Assembly (NCBI GenBank): GCA_035546975.1
Contig: DASZVS010000010.1
Coordinates: forward strand, 1-64,000
DNA: 64,000 nt
Origin: JARIHC01 sp035546975
Lineage (GTDB): Bacteria > Patescibacteriota > Saccharimonadia > Saccharimonadales > UBA4665
Direction: 5' to 3'
Shown here piece by piece: positions 1-8,125 of the stretch. The position numbers and the translations under genes are program-made. The notes below the pieces were generated by a model, which made no database searches, was not told where the DNA came from, and was given only the letters and a program-made list of their open reading frames with translations. The stretch's first letter is position 1. Every line of letters begins with the position of its first letter.

Positions 1-494
1 CTCTCGCGTGAAAAACCAACTAGTATAATCACGGAGACGATAAAGAAGGTAAGCGTACCGTACAAACTTTTAGCATGGCCAAATACGATATATCTGAATC
101 GCTGGCCATAGCGGGTACCGATAACAGCCGCGAAGCCATCAGCTAAGCTCATTTGTAAAAGCGCTGCGGCATACACCCATTTATCCTGAGTAATGAAAGT
201 AACCAGGCCCACGGATATCGCAAAAAATAGTTCGCCCCACGTCGGGCGTTGCACGGTATGAATGGCATGGAAAAGCTTAAAGTACTTGGAAATGCCGACC
301 ACAATTAAAAAGGCTACGCTCAGGGCACGTATTTCGTTCCATGTTAGAAAAAAAGGCCAGAATGCTACGAACGTACCCACAGATATGTGGACAAACTTGC
401 GGGTAAATTCCCCGTGCAAGCGTCGTTTGCGCCACCATAGTTCACCGATCACAAGCAATAGAAATACAACCAGGATAGTTAAGAGAATCCTCAT
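1..494 (-). CDS. Polyprenol/dolichol kinase-like membrane protein (C-terminus cut by window edge)
   Basis: About 164 codons are visible and the frame is still open at position 1, so the C-terminus lies outside the window. The protein starts MRILLTILVVFLLLVIGE, a membrane segment, followed by the basic motif RKFVHISVG and further hydrophobic segments. Near the cut edge, SLADGFAAVIGTRYGQ and GHAKSLYGT resemble the Asp-containing and K-S-x-x-G-T motifs of the dolichol/phytol kinase and phosphatidate cytidylyltransferase superfamily, which use CTP on membrane lipids. The family call is from memory of motifs. Either a polyprenol kinase or a CdsA-like enzyme would fit. Confidence 0.6.
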   Translation of the reverse strand, partial: MRILLTILVVFLLLVIGELWWRKRRLHGEFTRKFVHISVGTFVAFWPFFLTWNEIRALSVAFLIVVGISKYFKLFHAIHTVQRPTWGELFFAISVGLVTFITQDKWVYAAALLQMSLADGFAAVIGTRYGQRFRYIVFGHAKSLYGTLTFFIVSVIILVGFSRE

Positions 495-554
495 GCTATC
501 TATGATTGTACAGCAAAATTAACTGTGCGGTTCACAAACTTTTTTCTTGAATAG

Positions 555-584
555 ATGGCATTGGTTAGCTTTTTTCGGTATAAT
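555..584 (+). promoter_or_regulatory. Promoter of the tRNA-Pro transcription unit
   Basis: ATGGCA (4/6 match to the -35 consensus) is followed 18 bp later by a perfect TATAAT. A start near 591 would give a leader of about 120 nt before the first tRNA-Pro. Confidence 0.55.
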
Positions 585-590
585 CACCTC

Positions 591-711
591 TGTATTCAAT
601 ACTAAAATCCCAAACAATCGGATCGGGCACTCGTTCCTAGGTTTGAGATTTTGAGAGAAAAGCGAAGCTTTTGCCAAACCGGCAAACAGGCAAAGGCGTA
701 CGCTTAAGTGA
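591..711 (+). ncRNA. Structured 5' leader of tRNA-Pro genes
   Basis: The segment between the promoter and the tRNA has an upstream hairpin (604-615 with 641-652, 12 bp with one C-A mismatch). A second domain follows, closed by AAGCG (660-664) with CGCTT (701-705), six nt before the tRNA. Inside it, TTTGCC (670-675) pairs with GGCAAA (681-686). An alternative hairpin, AAAAGC-gaa-GCTTTT, competes for the same T run. The architecture matches the leaders of the other four tRNA units here. The existence of structure is read from the sequence; a function is not known. Confidence 0.5.
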
Positions 712-788
712 CGGGGAGTGGCGCAGTCCGGTAGCGCACGCGGTTTGGGACCGCGGGGTCGCAGGTTCAAATCCTGTCTCCCCGACCA
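712..788 (+). tRNA. tRNA-Pro(UGG)
   Basis: A 77-nt cloverleaf has acceptor CGGGGAG/CTCCCCG, T-loop GTTCAAATC, anticodon TGG in the loop TTTGGGA, and an encoded CCA end. It is first of a tandem proline pair. Confidence 0.97.
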
Positions 789-831
789 TTGAATACAATA
801 CCCAGAAGTCTCGCTGTTTCAAGATGAGTAA

Positions 832-908
832 CGGGGCGTGGCGCAGCTTGGTAGCGCGCATCGTTCGGGACGATGAGGTCGCTGGTTCAAATCCAGTCGC
901 CCCGACCA
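832..908 (+). tRNA. tRNA-Pro(CGG)
   Basis: A 77-nt cloverleaf has acceptor CGGGGCG/CGCCCCG, anticodon CGG in the loop TTCGGGA and an encoded CCA. It lies 43 nt after the first tRNA-Pro with no new promoter visible, so the two are probably cotranscribed. Confidence 0.97.
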
Positions 909-955
909 TCTAAATAATTGGCATAAGAGGATTTATAAAGAATAGGTAGCGATAC

Positions 956-1486
956 ATGCAGCCAAACCAACAACTTCAACCCCCATCCCCGCAAGCCGCT
1001 CCACCTCATTCGCCTAACGTAGAACTATCTCCGAAGCAGCAAAATAATACCTCAAAACGAACGCTCCTAATATTAGGGGCACTGACCCTACTCGTAATTA
1101 TTGCGGTAGGGGTTTTGGGATTCATCTTTATAGCAAAGCCCCAATATGAGCGATTACAGGCCCAAACTGTAAGCAACCAGATATTCGACGACGTAATAAA
1201 CGATAAAGGCCAAGACATCTATCGCAGATTAAGCCCATCGGACAAAGCGAAAAGTACCGAAGCGCAAATGGTAAGCTATACGCACAAGCAAAGCCAAGCA
1301 ATAATAGGCACCCCCTCTAAGGCAAGCACAGCATCATATCCTGCCAAGAATTATGCCCAGTTCATTTACACTGTCCAAACAACTAACGGCTCAAAGCCAT
1401 TTCTCATCGACCTTAAAAAAATAGACGGACAGTGGACCCCCTATGCAGTCCTTATCAATCCCAGCTCAAACGACATAGTTCACTAA
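956..1486 (+). CDS. Small membrane-anchored protein, paralogue of the gene at 45.6-46.2 kb
   Basis: This 176-residue protein is unrecognised by name. It has a Pro/Gln-rich cytoplasmic N-terminus (residues 1-37), one membrane segment (about 38-60, TLLILGALTLLVIIAVGVLG) and an extracytoplasmic domain of about 115 residues ending IDLKKIDGQWTPYAV. Its layout and several motifs (ETVS/QTVS just after the membrane, an F/I-D-D/Q-D-L/V helix, L-K/R-K-x-D-G-Q-W near the end) match the 201-residue protein at 45600-46205. The outer domain resembles small NTF2-like/DUF4878-type folds; this is inference. No strong Shine-Dalgarno precedes the ATG. Confidence 0.75.
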   Translation: MQPNQQLQPPSPQAAPPHSPNVELSPKQQNNTSKRTLLILGALTLLVIIAVGVLGFIFIAKPQYERLQAQTVSNQIFDDVINDKGQDIYRRLSPSDKAKSTEAQMVSYTHKQSQAIIGTPSKASTASYPAKNYAQFIYTVQTTNGSKPFLIDLKKIDGQWTPYAVLINPSSNDIVH

Positions 1487-1516
1487 AGCGCTTAATATAG
1501 ATAAAATAACGCGAGC

Positions 1517-2302
1517 CTAGTTGTCGCGTCGCTGAATTTGCTCGATAGATTCGGCCAAGCCTTTTTTATTTGAATTGACGAGCACCGCGTTGAACTGACG
1601 CGGGCCTTCAGTCTCCAATTCATTACGGGTTTTTTGACCATCGCGCCAGCGCGGAATAACACTTGAAAACTTTATTCCGAGGGATGCATCAAGGACGCCG
1701 CACATGCCAACATCTGTGATATGTGCGGTGCCGCCGGGCAAAACCCGTGCGTCAGCTGTCGGCACATGCCAATGATCGCCAACGACAAGCGTAGCTCGGC
1801 CATCTAGATAATGACCAATGATTACTTTCTCGCTTGAAAAATCACCGTGAAAATTCACTATGAGCGCTTTTCTCGGAGTATTTTTTTGGCTTTCAAGGAT
1901 ACGATCGATAACCTGCAATGGATTATCAATTTCCTTCTCGGCGTCCCGGCCAACGATTTTTCCGAGTAAGCTAACGACTAATACCCCGTCAATATATTTC
2001 CAGCCGAGGCCGGGTGTGCCTTCTGGATAATTAGCCGGCCGGATGATCGGTTGCTCAGGATCATTCATTGCCGGCACGATATCTTCCCTGTACAAACTCC
2101 AATTGCCGCCAGTACAAAAATCGACGCCCGCCTTTCGCATACGAGCAAAATCTTCTGCTGTTATACCGCGGCCTTCACTGACATTCTCGGCCTGCGCAAT
2201 TACAAGATCAATTTTCTTCTCTTTGCGAAGCCCTGGCAAAACCTTCTCGATAACCTCAAGGCCCGGTTCGCCCATCACATCGCCGGCGTACAAAATGTTC
2301 AT
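1517..2302 (-). CDS. ymdB: YmdB/TIGR00282-family metallophosphoesterase with altered active site
   Basis: At 261 residues this is full length for the family. YmdB proteins are dimetal phosphodiesterases that act on cyclic nucleotides and affect RNase Y-linked regulation in Bacillus. Asp8 (AGDVMG), Glu39-Asn40 (QAEN), Asn67, the NFHGD His near 152 and the GDHWHV histidines near 177/179 line up with metal ligands. The usual G-N-H acid is changed: the sequence reads GGNWS, so position 68 is Trp. The start overlaps the stop of the upstream SGNH hydrolase (ATGA), and rny is just upstream, reproducing the rny-ymdB pairing known in Firmicutes. Activity may be reduced or altered. Confidence 0.9.
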   Translation of the reverse strand: MNILYAGDVMGEPGLEVIEKVLPGLRKEKKIDLVIAQAENVSEGRGITAEDFARMRKAGVDFCTGGNWSLYREDIVPAMNDPEQPIIRPANYPEGTPGLGWKYIDGVLVVSLLGKIVGRDAEKEIDNPLQVIDRILESQKNTPRKALIVNFHGDFSSEKVIIGHYLDGRATLVVGDHWHVPTADARVLPGGTAHITDVGMCGVLDASLGIKFSSVIPRWRDGQKTRNELETEGPRQFNAVLVNSNKKGLAESIEQIQRRDN

Positions 2303-2934
2303 ACACCCTCTACGAGGAGCTCAACTAGCTTCGGCTGAACCTGTTGAAACATCCACGCATGTCCTTCCGTGGTAGGGTGAAGCCCGTCGTCGAACAACTG
2401 TTCCCACTTAGGAACTTGCTGCATTTTTTTAAATAATTCTAGGAAGGCTGCTCCGGAATCTTCCGCTACGCGCTTTAACGTCTCATCGAATTGGCGTACT
2501 CGCTCATTTGTATATTCCGGCTGTGTGTATTCTTCAACTACTGGCAGCAGTCCAACAATTAATATCTTGTCCGTATATTTTTTGGCGAACGTAATTAGCT
2601 GGTTAAGATTGTCCTGGAACTTCTTCAGCGGCACTCTTGTCTCGTCAGAACCCTCTTGTATAGAGCCATCGTTAGTACCGATTGCAAATATGAAAACACT
2701 CTTCTTATCAGGCCGGGCAACCTTTCTGGCTTTTGCTTCAACTTCAATTCGTTCTAAAAGATCGTCTGTCGTATTTCCACTAATACCGAGGTTATAGAAA
2801 AAATGTTCACCTTTGGGTGGGTCTTTCTTCGTGTTTTCGGCCATAAAAAACCGCTGAAGACGGCTTGCCCAGCCGCCTTCAATGTCAAAGGCCCCGTCAG
2901 TTATTGAATCTCCGAACGCTAAAATTTGAGCCAT
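2299..2934 (-). CDS. SGNH/GDSL-family hydrolase
   Basis: This 211-residue protein carries the family blocks in order: block I FGDSITDG (residues about 7-14, nucleophile Ser), block II LGISGNTTDD with the oxyanion Gly, block III IGTNDG with the Asn, and block V DGLHPTTEGH with the catalytic Asp and His. Such enzymes act as lipases, thioesterases or acetyl esterases. There is no signal peptide, so it is probably cytoplasmic; substrate unknown. It sits between rny and ymdB, overlapping ymdB by four bases, and is probably cotranscribed with both. Confidence 0.9.
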   Translation of the reverse strand: MAQILAFGDSITDGAFDIEGGWASRLQRFFMAENTKKDPPKGEHFFYNLGISGNTTDDLLERIEVEAKARKVARPDKKSVFIFAIGTNDGSIQEGSDETRVPLKKFQDNLNQLITFAKKYTDKILIVGLLPVVEEYTQPEYTNERVRQFDETLKRVAEDSGAAFLELFKKMQQVPKWEQLFDDGLHPTTEGHAWMFQQVQPKLVELLVEGV

Positions 2935-2943
2935 ATATTATCC

Positions 2944-4452
2944 TTATTTGGCGAATTCGACGGCCCGGGTTTCGCGGATCACGTTCACCTTGATGGTACC
3001 GGGATATTGCATAGTCGATTCGATCTTAGTAGCAATGTCGCGGGCCAGCTTGATAGCGCTGAGATCGTCGATAGACTGCGGCTTTACGAACACGCGGACT
3101 TCGCGGCCGGCGCTGATAGCATATGACTTCTCAATGCCTTTAAAGCTGTTGGCAACGTTCTCTAGATCTTTCATGCGTTCGGCAAAGTTCTCAGCAGAGA
3201 TATTGCGGGCGCCAGGACGGGCTGCACTAATGGCGTCCACGGTACGCACAATCAATGCAACCACACTCGTGGCTTCAACATCATCGTGGTGTTGCTCGGC
3301 AGCCTGTGCGACTTCTTCCGGCGCGCCATACTTACGCAGAATTTCCCCGGAAATATGATGGTGCTTGCCTTCCATTTTATGCGTCAATGCTTTGCCAATA
3401 TCATGGACGAGGGCAGAATATTTGGCTGTTTTAACGTCAGCGCCCACTTCTTCGGCAATTACGCCGGCGATATGCGCCATTTCGGTCGAGTGTTTCAGTA
3501 CATTCTGGCCATAACTAGTGCGGTATTTCAATTCCCCAAGCAGTTGCAAAATTTCTTTTGGAATGCCAACGATGCCAACTTCGCGGGCAGCGTCTTCGCC
3601 GGCCCGGATGACATCTTTTTCAACGTTCTTCTGTGCCTTAGCCACAACTTCCTCAATCCGGCCCGGATGAATACGGCCGTCCTTCATGAGCATTTCAAGC
3701 GCTTGGCGTGCAACTTCGCGCCGTACGGGGTCAAAGCTGCTTAAGACGATATAACCGGGCGTGTCGTCCACCATAATATCTACGCCGGTAGCCCGCTGCA
3801 GAGCTTGGATATTGCGGCCTTCTTTGCCGATAATACGGCCTTTCATCTCATCATCTTCAAGTTTGATACTTGTAACGGTGCGCTCGGCAGTAACTTCACT
3901 AGCCATGCGCTCCATCGCGGTTGTGAGTATAACTGCCGCCTGTTCTTCGGCGTCTTCCCTAGCTTCGTTCTGCAATTTATTGATCAAACCGACCATGTCG
4001 TTCTTAATGTCCCGTTCGGTCATTTGCATGAGCTTTTCAGTTGCTTCCGCCTTGCTGAGTTTGGCGATTTTTTCCAATTTGTCCTGTTGTTTGGTGCGGA
4101 CTTCACGAATTTCGTTCTTGAGTTGCTCTACTTCATCTTCATTTTTGCGCAGCTTTTCATTGCGCCTATCTAATTCATCCAGTTTTTTATCAAGCGCTTC
4201 TTCGCGTGTAACAAGTCGTTTTTCTAAATCTTTTAATTCGCGGCGGCGGCTTTGCTCTTCTTTGCGCGTTTCCTCAACGGCCTTATTTGCATCTTCGCGG
4301 GCTTGTTCGACCAGCTTGCTGGCTTCCCGTTTGGCACGGTCAAGTTCTTTTTGGGCCTTTTCTTCGGCTGAGCCCATCCGCTGCTTGTTGATAACCGTGT
4401 TGGCGCCAAAGCCAGCAATCAGCCCTACTATAGCGAGCACTACTGCTAACAT
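2944..4452 (-). CDS. rny: Ribonuclease Y
   Basis: The 502-residue protein has an N-terminal membrane anchor (about 2-20), a long charged coiled coil (about 25-190), a KH RNA-binding domain with GRIIGKEGRNI (about 205-215), and an HD domain with HSTEMAHIAG and ALVHDIGKA (about 325-370). Length and order are typical of RNase Y, the membrane-bound endonuclease that starts mRNA decay in organisms without RNase E. The ATG follows an AAAGGA Shine-Dalgarno. A promoter at 4621-4650 gives a leader of about 160 nt. It heads the rny-SGNH-ymdB operon. Confidence 0.97.
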   Translation of the reverse strand: MLAVVLAIVGLIAGFGANTVINKQRMGSAEEKAQKELDRAKREASKLVEQAREDANKAVEETRKEEQSRRRELKDLEKRLVTREEALDKKLDELDRRNEKLRKNEDEVEQLKNEIREVRTKQQDKLEKIAKLSKAEATEKLMQMTERDIKNDMVGLINKLQNEAREDAEEQAAVILTTAMERMASEVTAERTVTSIKLEDDEMKGRIIGKEGRNIQALQRATGVDIMVDDTPGYIVLSSFDPVRREVARQALEMLMKDGRIHPGRIEEVVAKAQKNVEKDVIRAGEDAAREVGIVGIPKEILQLLGELKYRTSYGQNVLKHSTEMAHIAGVIAEEVGADVKTAKYSALVHDIGKALTHKMEGKHHHISGEILRKYGAPEEVAQAAEQHHDDVEATSVVALIVRTVDAISAARPGARNISAENFAERMKDLENVANSFKGIEKSYAISAGREVRVFVKPQSIDDLSAIKLARDIATKIESTMQYPGTIKVNVIRETRAVEFAK

Positions 4453-4620
4453 ATATTGTCCTTTCTATACATGCAGAACAGCCGGTCCGGACAATCGCTA
4501 TCACGTCTCTAGTCCGTAAACTGATCTGTAAAATCTAATTATGTAGAGTTATTGTGAGGATATGCGGCGTTGTGGGCGGGATTTTCCACCATGCTCTCAA
4601 ACGTGGCAATTCCTGCCTTT

Positions 4621-4650
4621 AATATACGCCCGAAATTGCAACAAGGTCAA
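4621..4650 (-). promoter_or_regulatory. Promoter of the rny operon
   Basis: On the minus strand TTGACC is followed after 18 bp by TATATT. The -35 overlaps the last codons of the upstream tsaB. The predicted untranslated leader (about 4453-4614) is long; I see no recognised riboswitch in it. Confidence 0.55.
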
Positions 4651-5039
4651 CGTTTGGGCGCGGTAGTATGTGGCGGCGCGCCATATTCGGGCTGTACAAG
4701 TCGGTCATTCTCGCCGCTCATGATACGGTTAACGCCCTTTTTAACCCATGGTTCACCAGTTTCACCCGTAATAGGAATTTTTAAACTGTCTGCTAAAGCA
4801 TTAGCGACACTGATTCCAATGCGTAAACCTGTAAAACTTCCTGGGCCTTTATAGGCAACTATACCCTCTAGATCGGCGACCTTGTGTTTTTGAGATTTCA
4901 ACAAATCTTCTATTTGTAGGTGAATCGTTTCTGCCAACTTACGATGTGCTTGCCAAGCCTGGTAGCCTAGCTGTTGCTCGCCGTCAAATAAACCAAGTTC
5001 AGCTTCGGGCTTATCGGTACGGACAGTTAATATAAGCAT
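4647..5039 (-). CDS. tsaB: TsaB-like t6A modification protein, half length
   Basis: This 130-residue protein is only a little over half of usual TsaB (about 220-230). It has the N-terminal ASKHA-type half including YKGPGSFTGLRIGISVANALA (residues about 64-84), the most conserved TsaB block. It then ends in a short low-complexity tail (GAPPHTTAPKR) instead of the C-terminal lobe. TsaB pairs with TsaD, and TsaE completes the complex that makes N6-threonylcarbamoyladenosine in tRNA. The upstream neighbour is tsaE, six bases away. The stop is clean and no downstream frame continues the family, so this looks like a natural truncation. Confidence 0.85.
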   Translation of the reverse strand: MLILTVRTDKPEAELGLFDGEQQLGYQAWQAHRKLAETIHLQIEDLLKSQKHKVADLEGIVAYKGPGSFTGLRIGISVANALADSLKIPITGETGEPWVKKGVNRIMSGENDRLVQPEYGAPPHTTAPKR

Positions 5040-5045
5040 ATTTAG

Positions 5046-5507
5046 CTACTCATTAAATAAATATTTTACGGCTTGAGGGTATTTTACAGTAATTTCTCGA
5101 CTGTGCTCGCCAGTTGCTTTTATTCGTATAGTTATGCGTTCAGCCGGCAATACGTTTTCGACAATCTCAGCCCATTCCACCGCTACTATTCCCTTAGGAT
5201 CCGTGATCGCTTCGGCCAACTCATCCTTCATGATGCCAGGATCATGCAAACGGTAAAAATCAAAATGGTAAAGCGTAAGGGAGTCTGATCGGTATTCATT
5301 GCTGAGCGTGAAGCTTGGACTTCTGACAGCATCCTTGCTTCCCATACCTTTGGCCAGGCCTCGCACGAAGGCAGTTTTTCCTCCGCCCAGATCGCTTACC
5401 AGCTCAAATACTTCACCGCCCTTTAGCTTACGTCCGATGGCTTCGGCGATCTTTAAAGTCTCCTCTAACCCGGCTGAGGTAGTTTGCCACGTCTGTTCTG
5501 TACTCAT
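5046..5507 (-). CDS. tsaE: TsaE, tRNA t6A biosynthesis ATPase
   Basis: Starting at the ATG of MSTEQTWQ gives 153 residues, normal for TsaE; the frame stays open upstream to 5597 but that extension has no family match. The P-loop reads SDLGGGKTAF (about 39-48). It is followed by SPSFTLSNEY, the FDFYRL block and VEWAE, all diagnostic. TsaE hydrolyses ATP to cycle the TsaBD complex. The chosen start lies inside the end of the upstream lamin-tail gene, overlapping it by 80 nt in another frame, so translation is probably coupled. Confidence 0.93.
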   Translation of the reverse strand: MSTEQTWQTTSAGLEETLKIAEAIGRKLKGGEVFELVSDLGGGKTAFVRGLAKGMGSKDAVRSPSFTLSNEYRSDSLTLYHFDFYRLHDPGIMKDELAEAITDPKGIVAVEWAEIVENVLPAERITIRIKATGEHSREITVKYPQAVKYLFNE

Positions 5508-6837
5508 ACGCTCCGTATAGTAGCGCGAGGCCACCGATGATAGCAAGCGTCCATACATGAATATGCGAACCACTGGCAGCCGGCTGGTCGTCTCCATAGG
5601 CGGCTGCTGCCCCTACTTTTGATTTCGATGTTTTCTGTTTGCTGGCAGATTTTTTAGCTGATACTTTTTTGGCATTGGCAGGCTCCTTTATAACATTTGG
5701 CTTGCCGGGAGTGGGCTCAGAAGTCCAATACCACTTACCTTTTGCAAGCGCCCACGCTTCCCCGTCTTTGGCGCTACCGTATAAGCCGCTTGCACTTATG
5801 CTGTTACCAAACGGATCAAGCAGTTTCACCTGACTGCCATTATTACTAAGACTGAGTTTCGTAATAGCTGAATAAAAAGCCGTGAAACCGTGTGCACTCA
5901 AATGAGTTCCAGCGGGAAATGCATAACGATGCAGCGTTGTCGTGCCGGTTACAAGTTCAAAGCCGCTTAGGTCAAAGCTAACCGCATTAGGATTATACAA
6001 CTCTATGAATTCATCAGTGCTGTCATTGCCGGAACCATTCGGGTTCGGTAAAAGTTCAGTAATTGACGGTGCCATAAGTCCTATATCAGATACTGGCAAC
6101 GAAACGGGTACGGCCGCATTACCGCCGCCAATGCTTATGATGGTGGCAGCCGGCTCAGCGCCGGGCAAAAGAGAAGCCATACCATTTTGCACATAATCTG
6201 ATGAATCCGAGATACTCACAAGACTGCATGGATCATTTGTGTCATACCTTACAGCTTGCCATGATCCCGCACCCGGTATAGTGATGCTCGGATTGCCGGC
6301 GACATCGCCAGGCTGGCGCTGCAAAAAAGCATCTGTTCCCTGCGGTAACGTTTGCGCTCCGGATATCGCCGTCTTTGACCAGCTAACGTAGTCTTGGAGA
6401 ATACTACTCACGGCACTCCCGGAGGAGGCTTGAACCGCAGCCATAACTTCCAGCATGCCGGCTGTGCTGGAAAAACCAAGCGATACGGAATCAACCCCAG
6501 CTTGGTAGCAAAGCCTAAGCGAATCATCACTCACTATAAAGTAGCTATGCGGCGGAACGGAGCCGGAAAGTGCGAGCAACTTGCTGCTGCTTGTTTTAGT
6601 GAGATCGTAACTGTTGAAATATTCCAACTGGTATTTGCTCATGTCCAGCGTTGTGTTGGTAGTGTTGTAGAGCGTGACGAACTGGCCGTTACCGCTGGTA
6701 ATTTTGAGCTGGCTAATGACAAGGGAGGGGGCACTAGCCGTGTCAGCTTCACTTATGTGCGGGATGCCGATTACCGCGACACAAGCTAATGAGGCTGACA
6801 GAATGGTGGTTTGGAATATTGTTATGATCCGCCGCAT
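5428..6837 (-). CDS. Lamin-tail-domain surface protein with two membrane segments
   Basis: About 469 residues from the ATG at 6837 (an in-frame TTG lies 27 nt upstream). An N-terminal signal or anchor (RRIITIFQTTILSASLACVA) precedes a first LTD-like immunoglobulin fold (SLVISQLKITSGNGQFVTLY). A second, clearer lamin-tail domain follows (PSITELLPNPNGSGND..DEFIELYNPN), then a Lys/Ala/Ser-rich linker. A C-terminal membrane helix (HVWTLAIIGGLALLYGAYEY) ends in a basic tail. This is a secreted, membrane-tethered protein. LTDs occur in many bacterial exported proteins; the ligand is unknown. Its 3' end overlaps tsaE. Confidence 0.82.
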   Translation of the reverse strand: MRRIITIFQTTILSASLACVAVIGIPHISEADTASAPSLVISQLKITSGNGQFVTLYNTTNTTLDMSKYQLEYFNSYDLTKTSSSKLLALSGSVPPHSYFIVSDDSLRLCYQAGVDSVSLGFSSTAGMLEVMAAVQASSGSAVSSILQDYVSWSKTAISGAQTLPQGTDAFLQRQPGDVAGNPSITIPGAGSWQAVRYDTNDPCSLVSISDSSDYVQNGMASLLPGAEPAATIISIGGGNAAVPVSLPVSDIGLMAPSITELLPNPNGSGNDSTDEFIELYNPNAVSFDLSGFELVTGTTTLHRYAFPAGTHLSAHGFTAFYSAITKLSLSNNGSQVKLLDPFGNSISASGLYGSAKDGEAWALAKGKWYWTSEPTPGKPNVIKEPANAKKVSAKKSASKQKTSKSKVGAAAAYGDDQPAASGSHIHVWTLAIIGGLALLYGAYEYRTDVANYLSRVRGDFKDRRSHRT

Positions 6838-6977
6838 AGCAAACCGGATTGTACAGAGGAACAATTTATCCCGGCAAGCAGTAGCACAATGAAAGTACTT
6901 AATTCATTAAAATTATTTAAGAAATCGCTCGCGGGCAAAGTTGCGCCTGATAGCCGAAGACGCTATATACTATAAGC

Positions 6978-7499
6978 ATGTTGCAACTCAGCAAAGCTAC
7001 GCTCAATAGGGCTGTTTTATCTTTGCGCACCGGCACGCCCGTGGCATCAATCGAAGCCACTATTATCAATCCGAATAACCTGAAAATTGAAGGCTTCTAC
7101 TGTAAAGACAGCGTCGATAAAAAGAAGCAGCTGATTCTTTTATCGCAAGATATCCGCGATATATTACCCCAGGGCTATGTAGTGAACGACCACGACGTTC
7201 TGAGCGAGCCAGAAGAACTTGTCCGGCTTAAATCCATTCTTGACCTTAACTTTGAGCTGATCGGTAAACTTGTTATAACCGTTGATAAACAACGGGTAGG
7301 CAAGGTCAATGATTATGCGGTTGATACCCAGTCGATGTATATACAAAAGCTCTATGTCGGCCAGTCATTGCTTAAAAACTTCACCAGCGGATCGCTTAGT
7401 ATTGACCGCAGCCAGATTAATGAAGTAACGCCAAAAAGAATTATCATCAATGAACTGCTCAAGAAAACTCCTGCCACCGCGCCCGCACCCCTCGCATAG
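6978..7499 (+). CDS. PRC-barrel domain protein
   Basis: This 173-residue cytoplasmic protein has two beta-barrel-like halves: LRTGTPVASIEATIINPNNLKIEGFYC (residues about 17-43) and LIGKLVITVDKQRVGKVNDYAVD (about 94-116). Both resemble PRC-barrels, the fold shared with the RimM C-terminus and photosynthetic reaction centre H subunit. Function is unknown. A TATACT (6966-6971) lies six nt before the ATG with no Shine-Dalgarno, so the mRNA may be leaderless. The gene converges on recX. Confidence 0.75.
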   Translation: MLQLSKATLNRAVLSLRTGTPVASIEATIINPNNLKIEGFYCKDSVDKKKQLILLSQDIRDILPQGYVVNDHDVLSEPEELVRLKSILDLNFELIGKLVITVDKQRVGKVNDYAVDTQSMYIQKLYVGQSLLKNFTSGSLSIDRSQINEVTPKRIIINELLKKTPATAPAPLA

Positions 7500-7513
7500 T
7501 GCCGCTTAAACAT

Positions 7514-8125
7514 TTACTCCCGGGATTCTTCTTGTAAAGCGTCTTTTATATCCCCGTAGTTGAAACCTTGGCGGCTTAAATACTGCATCAGTTTCATGGT
7601 GTCTTGATATTTACTTTGGCGGCGGGCTTTCTCTATGGCCGATTTCAAAGCAGCCTGTTCATCTTCATATTCATTACCTATTGCCTTCTCGATAATTTCT
7701 TCTGAAATATGTTTTTTACGAAGTTCGGTTATAAGTTTACGGCGTGAGGTAGGGCGGAGTAATCGGCGGTCGTGCACAAAGGCTTTAGCTAATTTTTCAT
7801 CATCAAGCATATCAATAATACTTAACTTGTTAAGTATTATTTCTGTAAGGGCAGGGGAGGCCTTTTTCTTCTTTTCCAGGTAAAAAGTAATTTCCCACTT
7901 ACTACGCGGCCGTAACGCAATATACCTAAGCGCTTGGTTATAAATTTTGTCATCCTCAGAGAGTTTTTTGAGTTCCCTCAACTCCCCTTCCGTTATCTCT
8001 TCCCCGCCCACCAACTTACTTTCAAGCAAGGCGGACTCGCCCAGTGAAAATTCATATCTGCCATCGACGAAAACCGAATAGCGGTTTTTTTGTTTAATTT
8101 GCTGCTTTATGGCGGTAATCTTCAT
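7514..8125 (-). CDS. recX: RecX, RecA regulator
   Basis: 203 residues with the three-helix RecX repeats: ALRYIALRPRSKWEITFYLEKK, then DDEKLAKAFVHDRRLLRPTSRRKLITELRKK, and the C-terminal QGFNYGDIKDAL. RecX caps and disassembles RecA filaments. Its start overlaps the end of the NUDIX gene by four bases, in a recA-NUDIX-recX operon, which supports the assignment. Confidence 0.93.
   Translation of the reverse strand: MKITAIKQQIKQKNRYSVFVDGRYEFSLGESALLESKLVGGEEITEGELRELKKLSEDDKIYNQALRYIALRPRSKWEITFYLEKKKKASPALTEIILNKLSIIDMLDDEKLAKAFVHDRRLLRPTSRRKLITELRKKHISEEIIEKAIGNEYEDEQAALKSAIEKARRQSKYQDTMKLMQYLSRQGFNYGDIKDALQEESRE

Noticed and set aside
3761..4519. A 252-codon plus-strand frame opposite rny
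   Set aside because: It is Ser/Leu-rich shadow coding caused by the charged coiled coil of rny on the other strand.
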